From an uncultured Sphingomonas sp. (GTDB lineage Bacteria > Pseudomonadota > Alphaproteobacteria > Sphingomonadales > Sphingomonadaceae), in NCBI GenBank assembly GCA_913775795.1, contig CAJYLT010000057.1, positions 1 to 44,176 of the forward strand: a stretch of DNA of 44,176 nucleotides, in the 5' to 3' direction. Of this stretch, positions 8,762 to 15,440 are shown in pieces. Positions within the stretch are counted from its first letter, which is position 1, and every line of letters starts with the position of its first letter. Below the pieces are notes generated by a model. The model had not been told where the DNA came from and ran no database searches. It saw nothing but the letters and a program-made list of their open reading frames with translations. Position numbers and translations under genes: made by a program.

Positions 8762-10177
8762 ATGCGATCCACCGCGCGGTGGCTTTCGGCCACCATGCTT
8801 GCCGCGTGCCTGACGGGGTTTGCCACGCCGGCCTCGGCCCAGACGGCCACGCTCGACCTGCTGCAGAAGCTGAAGGAAAAGGGCATCCTCTCCGACGAGG
8901 AATATGACGCCCTCGCCGCCCGCGAAGCCGCAGCGCCCGCCGCGACGACCGCCACCACCGTCACGACCGGTACGCCCGCCTCGCCGCAACAGGCGGCGGC
9001 ACAGGCGCTCGACGACAAGCGGACGGTGCGGATGACCGAAAGCGGCATCGGCTTCGAAATGGGCGGCGTGCAGCTCAAATTCTCGGGCTCGGTCAACGGC
9101 TTCTACGTCCACGACAATGGCGACAGCGGCGGGCCGGGCAGCACCGTGGTCGGCGGGCTGGCCACGGTCGGCGGCAACAGCTCCTCGATCCGCAACGGCC
9201 TGCTCCCCGGCTTTTTCAAGGTGGACGTGACCACCAACCAGGGCGGCTGGAACGTGGGCGCACATTTCGGCATGTATCCGGGCATCAACAGCGTGACCGG
9301 CGTCGGCGGCGCCAATTCGGCGGGCAGCCCGACCGCACTGTCGACCTCGGGGATCGACTTCCGCCAGACCTATCTCACCTTCGGCAAGGCGCAGTTCGGC
9401 GAGATCAAGATCGGCCGGGACATCGGCCTGTTCGCGTCGGAGGCGATCCTCAACGACATCACGCTGCTCGCGAGCGGCACGCCGGCCGGCAACGTCGCGC
9501 CGTCGAACACGACGCTGGGACGGATCGGCATCGGCTATATCTACACCGACTTCCAGCCGCAGATCACCTATACCAGCCCCAAGTTCGGCGGGCTGCAATT
9601 CTCGGCCGGCGTGTTCCAGCCGCTGACGACGATCGGCGAAACAGAATACAACGACACCCCCGGCTTCCAGGGCAAGGTCGTCTACGATTATGCCGGCGGC
9701 GGGTTCGGGGCGCATGTCTGGGCATCGGGCATCATCCAGAGCCATGACGGCATCGCCGGTTCGCCGAGCTATACCGGCCGCGCGTTCGACGTGGGCGCAA
9801 AGCTGACCGCCGGATCGGCGAGCCTGCTCGGCTATTATTACATGGGCACCGGCGTCGGCACGACCGGACTGTTCATCCTCTCGACCGACGCGCTGGGTCG
9901 CAAGCGCGACAGCAACGGCTTCTACGTCCAGGGCACCTACGGCATCGGCAAGCTGACGCTGGGGGCGAGCTACGGCGCCAGCTATCTCGACCTGGCGGAC
10001 GGGGAGGTGAATCCGACGCTGCTTGACAACAATTCGAGCTGGGTGGGCCAGGTCCGCTACGGCCTGACCAGCTGGGTGACGCTGCTCGGCGAATACACGC
10101 ACACGCGGGCGGAGGCGCAGAACGGCAATCGCGCGACCAGCGACGCGCTGGCGCTGGGGGCGATCCTGTTCTTCTGA
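8762..10177 (+). CDS. Outer-membrane porin
   Basis: This 471-residue porin has a signal peptide ending at PASAQ (about residue 27), a short helical segment (LLQKLKEKGILSDEEYDAL) of the kind found at the N-terminus of OprP/OprO-like and related porins, then many amphipathic beta strands with aromatic girdles (FSGSVNGFYVHDNG, YTSPKFGGLQFSAGVFQ). It ends in Phe, as outer-membrane barrels usually do. A strong ribosome site (GGGGAGGGAAAACC) supports the ATG at 8762. Together with the shared promoter element, its place among quinoprotein genes suggests it admits alcohol substrates to the periplasm. The substrate is not visible in the sequence. Confidence 0.85.
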   Translation: MRSTARWLSATMLAACLTGFATPASAQTATLDLLQKLKEKGILSDEEYDALAAREAAAPAATTATTVTTGTPASPQQAAAQALDDKRTVRMTESGIGFEMGGVQLKFSGSVNGFYVHDNGDSGGPGSTVVGGLATVGGNSSSIRNGLLPGFFKVDVTTNQGGWNVGAHFGMYPGINSVTGVGGANSAGSPTALSTSGIDFRQTYLTFGKAQFGEIKIGRDIGLFASEAILNDITLLASGTPAGNVAPSNTTLGRIGIGYIYTDFQPQITYTSPKFGGLQFSAGVFQPLTTIGETEYNDTPGFQGKVVYDYAGGGFGAHVWASGIIQSHDGIAGSPSYTGRAFDVGAKLTAGSASLLGYYYMGTGVGTTGLFILSTDALGRKRDSNGFYVQGTYGIGKLTLGASYGASYLDLADGEVNPTLLDNNSSWVGQVRYGLTSWVTLLGEYTHTRAEAQNGNRATSDALALGAILFF

Positions 10178-10184
10178 AGGCGGG

Positions 10185-10209
10185 CGGGCGGCGGCGACGC
10201 CGCCCGTTT
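10185..10209. terminator. Hairpin terminator between convergent porin and hydrolase genes
   Basis: A perfect nine-base stem (CGGGCGGCG / CGCCGCCCG) closes a GCGA tetraloop and is followed by TTT. It occupies the 34-base gap between the stops at 10177 and 10212, so it could serve both strands, with the T run favouring the plus strand. Confidence 0.65.
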
Positions 10210-10211
10210 GG

Positions 10212-11153
10212 CTATTGGTCTGCGCGGGGTAAGAGCTCGGCCTCCAGCCGCGGGTAGAAGTGCGAGACCGATCGCTGGAGTTCGTAGCGCGCCGCCTTCA
10301 GGCGATCGAACCGCGCCGGGATCGCGACTTCGCCCGCCGCGACCATGTCGAGGCCGGCCGCGACCGAGGCGCGCAGGCTCCCCTCCAGCCAGTCGAGCCA
10401 GTCCAGCGTCTGCGCGATTGCCGCCTGCCCGCCCGGATCGAACGGCCCGTGCCCGGGCAACAGGCCCCGATGCGGCATCGACGCCAGCGTGCCCAGCGCC
10501 TGTCGCCAGCGCGCCGGATCGGCATCGGGGGTGGAGGGCGCACGATCGTGAAAGACGAGGTCGCCGGCGATCATCGTCCCCGTCGCCATGTCGGTGACGA
10601 CCAGATCGGCCGGGCTGTGCCCCGCCATCGGCGCGAACACGAGCCGCCGCCCCGCCACCACGCGCTCGCCCGCCGTCACGGTCGCAGCGGGCACCACCGG
10701 CTCGGTCCCGCGCATCCAGTCGCCGAGAAGCCGGTACATGCCGTCCGCATAGCCCCCCGCCGTCGCCTGTAGCTCGCGGCGCAGTTCAGGCGTACCCGCC
10801 ACCTCGGCATTCGCGAACGCGGCGGCGGCGAAACCGTGATCGGGGTGCAGGTGCGTCACGAACACGTGGCCGACCGGCTTGCCCGTCAGCTTTCGTACCG
10901 CTGCCTCCAGGGCTCGACCGTAGCGCAGCGACGGCCCGCAATCGATCAGGATCGCCGCCTCATCCCCCGCCAGGATCGCAAGGTTGGCGATCGCGCCGCC
11001 ATTGCCCCGCTCGATCGGCGCATCGGCCCCGCTTACGATCCAGAGCCCGTCACCCACCGCCACCGGCTCGATCCGATAGTCGAGCGCCTGTGCCCGCGCC
11101 GCGACGGGGAGCGCGACCATGCCGCCGAGCAGGGTGCGCCGCGTCAGCCTCAT
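10212..11153 (-). CDS. Quinoprotein-associated zinc metallohydrolase (SoxH-like MBL fold)
   Basis: This 313-residue exported metallo-beta-lactamase-fold hydrolase has a signal with consecutive arginines (MRLTRRTLLGGMVALPVAARA), the metal motif HLHPDH (H101, H103, D105, H106), further histidine and aspartate ligands in MAGHSPAD and AGDLVFHD, and LLPGHGP near the C-terminus. Related proteins occur beside SoxYZ-like carriers in quinoprotein clusters and are related to SoxH, but their substrate is unknown. The ATG at 11153 overlaps the stop of the SoxYZ-like gene (ATGA), so the two are coupled. A thioester or persulfide on the carrier cysteine is a reasonable but unproven substrate. Confidence 0.88.
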   Translation of the reverse strand: MRLTRRTLLGGMVALPVAARAQALDYRIEPVAVGDGLWIVSGADAPIERGNGGAIANLAILAGDEAAILIDCGPSLRYGRALEAAVRKLTGKPVGHVFVTHLHPDHGFAAAAFANAEVAGTPELRRELQATAGGYADGMYRLLGDWMRGTEPVVPAATVTAGERVVAGRRLVFAPMAGHSPADLVVTDMATGTMIAGDLVFHDRAPSTPDADPARWRQALGTLASMPHRGLLPGHGPFDPGGQAAIAQTLDWLDWLEGSLRASVAAGLDMVAAGEVAIPARFDRLKAARYELQRSVSHFYPRLEAELLPRADQ

Positions 11154-11899
11154 GGCGCGGCCTGCACCGCGACCCTGCCCTCGATCTCGCGCCCGTTGGT
11201 GTCGCGCCCTCTGATCGTCAGCGTGTCGCCGGCGGCGGCGGGCACGATCAGGCCGATCGCCGGATCCTCCGCGACCGAGGCCCAGAGCTTCATCGACCCC
11301 AGCCGGGTATCGCCGCGCGACACCGCGAGTTCCTCGACATGATAAAGCGGCGTGTTGCCGACGAGGCCGGTGTCCATCGGATGCCGGATCGCGACGCGCA
11401 GCCGCGCCTCCGCACCGACGAGCACCGCCCGCGCGCGCACCTCGCCCAGATGCTCGGCCCAGTCGCCCTTCACCCGGCTGACCGGCGGCGCCGAACAGCC
11501 GCCGCCCGCCGCGTCGATCCACGCACCGTTGACATGCCATCGCCCGTCGCCGGTCAGCACCGCCGCACGCACCGGCGTGCGCTGGTCGAGCTTGATGCGC
11601 ACCGACACCACCGGCGCCGCGCCCGTCGGGGCATAGTCGATCGCAACCGGAATGGGGTTGAGGTCGGCGAGAAGGACGATGCGCTTCACGTCCGCCAGCG
11701 CGCTCGCGTCGATGGCGACGGGAAAGACGCGCTGGTTCTCCGCCAGCATCGGCATGTCGACGACCACGTGCCGGTCGAACTCGACGGGGGCATCGGCGAA
11801 CAGGACGCGCGCATGGTCGGCCCACATCGGCGAGCCGAGCGGATCGGCGGGCAGCGCCGCCGCGATCGCGATCGGCGCGAACAATAGCGTCGCAAACAT
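11150..11899 (-). CDS. Quinoprotein-associated SoxYZ-like carrier protein
   Basis: This 249-residue periplasmic protein has a signal peptide (MMFATLLFAPIAIAAALPA), an N-terminal SoxY-like part (FPVAIDASALADVKRIVLLAD) and a C-terminal SoxZ-like part (VRIRHPMDTG in altered form, and LGSMKLWASVAEDP). In SoxYZ a swinging-arm cysteine carries sulfur intermediates. Here a single candidate cysteine lies in GGGCSAP, in the middle of the chain rather than at a C-terminal GGCG tail. The ATG at 11899 follows GGAGAGG; an adjoining GTG at 11902 is an alternative. The gene is first in a two-gene unit with the metallohydrolase and is divergent from the CxxxCW protein. Confidence 0.85.
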   Translation of the reverse strand: MFATLLFAPIAIAAALPADPLGSPMWADHARVLFADAPVEFDRHVVVDMPMLAENQRVFPVAIDASALADVKRIVLLADLNPIPVAIDYAPTGAAPVVSVRIKLDQRTPVRAAVLTGDGRWHVNGAWIDAAGGGCSAPPVSRVKGDWAEHLGEVRARAVLVGAEARLRVAIRHPMDTGLVGNTPLYHVEELAVSRGDTRLGSMKLWASVAEDPAIGLIVPAAAGDTLTIRGRDTNGREIEGRVAVQAAP

Positions 11900-11908
11900 C
11901 ACCCTCTC

Positions 11909-11920
11909 CTACCAAGGTAG
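11909..11920 (+). promoter_or_regulatory. Perfect CTACC-N2-GGTAG dyad between SoxYZ-like and CxxxCW genes
   Basis: CTACCAAGGTAG is a perfect inverted repeat with a two-base centre, and it is the clearest dyad form of the CCAARG element. It lies 56 bases before the CxxxCW start, a spacing like that of the other sites. It is only nine bases from the SoxYZ-like start and adjoins that gene's ribosome site, so it more likely activates the plus-strand gene. Confidence 0.5.
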
Positions 11921-11976
11921 CGTTTACCCCCGGCCCCGCCCGCCTACCATCCGACCAACGGATGAGGAGGCGGGCG

Positions 11977-12510
11977 ATGTGGCGGGCGCTGATGCTGGTG
12001 GCGGCGCTGCAGAGCGGCGATTTCGACGCCGCGGGCTATCGTATCGCGCGCTATCGCGGTGTCGTCGCGGCAGCGCCGTCGGGCGTGGTGCGGATTGACG
12101 CAGAGGCCACCCGCACGCTCCAGCGCCGCGGTGTCCGTTTGATCGACGTGACACCGGCGGAGGGCGGCCATTGGGATCCCGCCCGCCGCGAATGGCGTCT
12201 GGCCGAAGCGCACGCGACGATCCCCGGCGCGCGCTGGCTGCCCGAGGCGGGGCGCGGCGACGCGCCACCCGGCACGATCGCCTGGCTGCTCCGCGCCGCG
12301 CCCGCCGACAGGCGGCGGCCGGTGGTCGTCTTCTGCCTCGCCGATTGCTGGATGAGCTGGAACGCCGCGCGGCGGCTGGTCGCGGCGGGGCATCGCGACG
12401 TGCGCTGGTTCGCCGAGGGGGTCGACGGCTGGCGCGAGCGCGGCTGGCCGCTGGTCTCCGCCGTGCCCGCTGGCGGACCCGATGGCCCCGCCGTCATACC
12501 AAAGGCCTAG
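11977..12510 (+). CDS. PQQ-catabolism-associated Cys-x3-Cys-Trp rhodanese-like protein
   Basis: The 177-residue product has a short hydrophobic N-terminus (MWRALMLVAALQSG), a rhodanese-like body (GVRLIDVTPAE, then PGARWLPEAG) and the motif CLADCW where a rhodanese would carry its active cysteine. The family name uses CXXCW, but the spacing seen here is C-x3-C-W. It is restricted to quinoprotein alcohol dehydrogenase loci and has no assigned reaction. The ATG at 11977 is chosen over 11962 because AGGAGG lies six bases before it. It stands divergent to the SoxYZ-like carrier and just upstream of the TonB receptor, whose promoter element overlaps its 3' end. Confidence 0.88.
   Translation: MWRALMLVAALQSGDFDAAGYRIARYRGVVAAAPSGVVRIDAEATRTLQRRGVRLIDVTPAEGGHWDPARREWRLAEAHATIPGARWLPEAGRGDAPPGTIAWLLRAAPADRRRPVVVFCLADCWMSWNAARRLVAAGHRDVRWFAEGVDGWRERGWPLVSAVPAGGPDGPAVIPKA
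12497..12506 (+). promoter_or_regulatory. Putative activator site upstream of TonB receptor
   Basis: TACCAAAGGC matches the CCAARG core. It is followed after 10-12 bases by GGCCCCGCCCGCCT, a block also found after the 11909 dyad. It overlaps the last codons of the CxxxCW gene and lies 49 bases before the receptor start. Confidence 0.4.
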
Positions 12511-12555
12511 AGCCGCGGCCCCGCCCGCCTGCCACGATCGCAGCGGGGAGAAACG

Positions 12556-14814
12556 ATGCGCCTACCGACGCTTCTGACCGTGACCGCGATCGCCATGGCC
12601 GGCACCGCACATGCGCAGGAGGCGGAGGCACCGATCGTCGTTGTCGCACCAGGCACGACCGCCGATGCCGACGACGGCATTACCGTGGGCACCGCCGCAA
12701 TCAGGCGCGCGGAGCACCCCGACCTGCTCGCCGCGCTGACACGCGAGGTGGCGGGCGTCACGCTACAGGACGCGCAGGGCAATCCGTGGCAGCCCAATCT
12801 CGTCTATCGCGGCTTCTCCGCCTCGCCTTTGCAGGGGCTGGCGCAGGGTCTCGCCGTCTATCTTGACGGCGCGCGGTTCAACCAGCCGTTCGGCGACACG
12901 GTACAGTTCGACCTGATCCCGGAGGCGGCGATCCGGCGCGTGACGCTGCTCGACGCCAACCCCGTCTACGGCCTCAATGCGCTCGGCGGGGCAATGGTGA
13001 TCGAGACCGCGACCGGCCGCGACACGCCCGGCCTGACGCTCAGCGGCACCGGCGGCCGGCTCGGCTATGCCGAAGCGTCCGCCGCGGCGGGGCTGTCGGC
13101 GGGGCCGTGGAGCGCCTTCCTCGCCGCACAGGAACGCAATGACGGCGGCTGGCGCGATTTCAGCCCCTCGACGCTCTACAACGGCTATGCCGATTTCGGC
13201 TATGACGGCGCGCGCGGCGGGCTGCACGTCAAGCTGATCGGCGCCGACAGCGACCTCACCGGCAACGGCGTCGTCCCGGTCGAACTCTGCGCCGCGCGCC
13301 GCGATGCGGTCTTCACCCATCCCGACAACAGCCGCAGCCGTTACTGGCGGATCAGCGTGCATCCGTGGCTGAGCCTCGGCACGCATACCCGGATCGAGGC
13401 GTCGGCGTACGAGCAGTTCCTGCTGCGCCGGAACCTCAACGGCGACGCCGCCGATATCGAGGATTGCGACGGCGGCCGCCTCTGCCTCGAAACCGTAGAT
13501 GGCGAGACGGAAGCCCCGCTCACCGACGCCAACGGCAACCCGATCGCCGCGTTTCCCGGAATCGAGACGTACGGCGTCCTCAACACCGGGCGCGAGCGGA
13601 CGCGCAGCCGCGGCCTGCTGGCCCAGATCGTCGACACCCGGCCGCTCGGCGCGGGTGAGAACATGCTGGCGTTCGGCGCAAGCCATGACGAGGCGCGTAC
13701 CCGCTTCGACACCGCGACCGAACTCGGCGCGATCGACGACACGCGCGGGGTCGCGGGGCTAGGCCCGACGATCGTCCAGCCGGACGGGTCGATCGCGCCC
13801 GTGGGGCTCGTCACGAAAAGCAGCAGCGTCGGCATCTTCGCGCTCGACCGCCTGCCGATCGCGCCGGGTGTGTCGGCGGAAGTCGGCGTGCGCTGGAACC
13901 GCACCCGGATCGAGCTGATCGACCAGATCGGCACCGCCTTGAACGGCCGCCACGCGTTCGAGCGGGTGAATCCAGGCATCGAGTTCGACTGGACGCTGTC
14001 GCCGCGCCTCACGCTGCGCGCCGGCTATGCCGAGACGAGCCGCGCGCCGACCGCCGCCGAGCTTTCGTGCGCGGACGAGAATGCGCCCTGTTCGCTCACC
14101 AACTTCTTCGTTGCCGACCCGCCGCTGAATCAGGTCGTGTCCCGCCACTGGGAGCTAGGCGCGAGCGGGCGGCGCGACGATTTCCACTGGCTGCTCTCCG
14201 GCTATCGCGCGACCAATGTCGACGACATCCAGTATGTCGCGTCCGAAATCCGCGGCCGCGCTTATTTTCGCAACATCGGCCGCACCCGGCGGCAGGGGGT
14301 CGAGGCCAGCGCCCGCTACGAGAACAGGCAATGGCAGATCGCCGCGAGCTACGCCTTCGTCGACGCGACGTTCCGCACGCCGTTGATACTGTCGAGCCCC
14401 GCCAACCCGACCGCGGCCGACGACGGCACGATCGCGGTCGAACCCGGCGACCGCCTGCCCGGCCTTCCGCGGCACAGCGGGGCGCTTTCGATCGACTACA
14501 CCCCCCGCGGCTGGTCGCTCGGCGGCGACCTCATCGCGCGCTCGGGCCAGCGCCTTGTCGGCGACGAGGGTAACGACGTTGCGCCGCTTGCCGGTTACCT
14601 TGTCGCCGATGCGCGGGCGGGCGTCGCGCTCGCCGACGGCCTTCGCCTGATGGTCGAGGTGCGCAACCTATTCGACCGCGGCTATGCCAGCTTCGGCACG
14701 TTCAGCGACATCGGCGAAGTTGCGATCGCCGAGGTCCCCGGCGCCGCCGATCCGCGTGCCATCGGGCCGGGCGCGCCGCGCCGCTGGTTCGTGTCGCTGG
14801 TGGCGACGCGCTAG
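12556..14814 (+). CDS. TonB-dependent outer-membrane receptor
   Basis: This 752-residue receptor has a signal peptide (ending TAHAQ, residue 21), a possible TonB box (PIVVVAPG), a plug domain (LTREVAGVTLQDAQG, VYLDGARFNQPFGD, VYGLNALGGAMVIET) and a beta-barrel ending in PRRWFVSLVATR. The ligand cannot be read from the sequence. Because the dehydrogenase has lanthanide ligands and the receptor shares the locus-wide promoter element, import of a lanthanide chelate (as with LutH) or of PQQ are the leading guesses. The ribosome site AGCGGGGAG supports the ATG at 12556. Its stop overlaps the convergent PilZ stop by four bases. Confidence 0.85.
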   Translation: MRLPTLLTVTAIAMAGTAHAQEAEAPIVVVAPGTTADADDGITVGTAAIRRAEHPDLLAALTREVAGVTLQDAQGNPWQPNLVYRGFSASPLQGLAQGLAVYLDGARFNQPFGDTVQFDLIPEAAIRRVTLLDANPVYGLNALGGAMVIETATGRDTPGLTLSGTGGRLGYAEASAAAGLSAGPWSAFLAAQERNDGGWRDFSPSTLYNGYADFGYDGARGGLHVKLIGADSDLTGNGVVPVELCAARRDAVFTHPDNSRSRYWRISVHPWLSLGTHTRIEASAYEQFLLRRNLNGDAADIEDCDGGRLCLETVDGETEAPLTDANGNPIAAFPGIETYGVLNTGRERTRSRGLLAQIVDTRPLGAGENMLAFGASHDEARTRFDTATELGAIDDTRGVAGLGPTIVQPDGSIAPVGLVTKSSSVGIFALDRLPIAPGVSAEVGVRWNRTRIELIDQIGTALNGRHAFERVNPGIEFDWTLSPRLTLRAGYAETSRAPTAAELSCADENAPCSLTNFFVADPPLNQVVSRHWELGASGRRDDFHWLLSGYRATNVDDIQYVASEIRGRAYFRNIGRTRRQGVEASARYENRQWQIAASYAFVDATFRTPLILSSPANPTAADDGTIAVEPGDRLPGLPRHSGALSIDYTPRGWSLGGDLIARSGQRLVGDEGNDVAPLAGYLVADARAGVALADGLRLMVEVRNLFDRGYASFGTFSDIGEVAIAEVPGAADPRAIGPGAPRRWFVSLVATR

Positions 14815-15293
14815 CTTGCCGGCCCGCCCGAGGCGGTGATGATCTCGTGCGAGGTATGGTCGAGGAAGTGATACACCGTGCTCGCCAGCGTGAGCGACGC
14901 GATGCCGAGCGCGACCGCCAGGACCGTCGCCTCGATCCGGCGACGCACCGCCGTCGCGTCATAATCGGGCAGCGCGTCATGTCGCGGCAGGCGGCGTCGA
15001 TCGCCCCCTGCCGCGACGGCCCCCTCCCCCTTACCCCGTTCGAGCGCGGCGACGTCGATCCGCTCGCGCGTGCTGATCCCGCAGCGATTGGCCGCGGCCC
15101 AGATCACCCGGCCGATCAGCACCGACGTCGCGCGGCGCAGCTCGACATAGCTGCCGCGCGGCGGCGCCCCGCCCGCCATCTCGATCATCGCCCCCCGGCT
15201 GGACAGGTTGCGGATGATCGCGTCGCACCACCCGGCATCGGTCAGCACCCGTGCCTGGATGAACGTCGTCTTTCTCGGCTCGCGGTTGATCAT
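14811..15293 (-). CDS. PilZ-domain protein with C-terminal membrane segment
   Basis: The 160-residue product has an N-terminal PilZ-like domain (REPRKTTFIQARV, then LSSRGAMIEM, then LIGRVIW), a charged linker (about residues 88-125) and one hydrophobic segment (ATVLAVALGIASLTLASTVYHFL, about 127-149). PilZ domains bind c-di-GMP through RxxxR and [D/N]xSxxG motifs. Here RKTTFIQAR and NLSSRG are plausible forms of these. The C-terminal anchor would place the sensor on the inner membrane. It is divergent from a PAS-GGDEF-EAL gene across 147 bases, which fits a role in the same c-di-GMP circuit. Confidence 0.8.
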   Translation of the reverse strand: MINREPRKTTFIQARVLTDAGWCDAIIRNLSSRGAMIEMAGGAPPRGSYVELRRATSVLIGRVIWAAANRCGISTRERIDVAALERGKGEGAVAAGGDRRRLPRHDALPDYDATAVRRRIEATVLAVALGIASLTLASTVYHFLDHTSHEIITASGGPAS

Positions 15294-15349
15294 CGTCCGT
15301 CCCTCGACTCGAAAGACAAGATAATGTCGTCGCCCGCGACCGCGTAATC

Positions 15350-15361
15350 GGTAGTTCTACG
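15350..15361. promoter_or_regulatory. GTAG-N2-CTAC dyad in the PilZ / GGDEF-EAL gap
   Basis: GGTAGTTCTACG is an inverted repeat with a TT centre and matches 11 of 12 bases of the dyad upstream of the globin-coupled receptor (29131-29142, read on the minus strand). It lies in the 147-base divergent gap, 56 bases from the PilZ start and 79 from the GGDEF-EAL start. An A/T-rich stretch (CCGTATAAACCC) follows. Confidence 0.45.
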
Positions 15362-15440
15362 AACCCCGTATAAACCCGCTGTTTTACTTTGCATTAACCG
15401 GAAACGGCGCTCTTCTGCGGTTTCACGACGGGATTCCATC

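Noticed and set aside
7033..9096. 687-codon minus-strand frame spanning the cytochrome, propeller and porin genes
   Set aside because: It is a continuous reverse frame across three well-supported genes on both strands. Its Arg/Gly-rich sequence lacks motifs.
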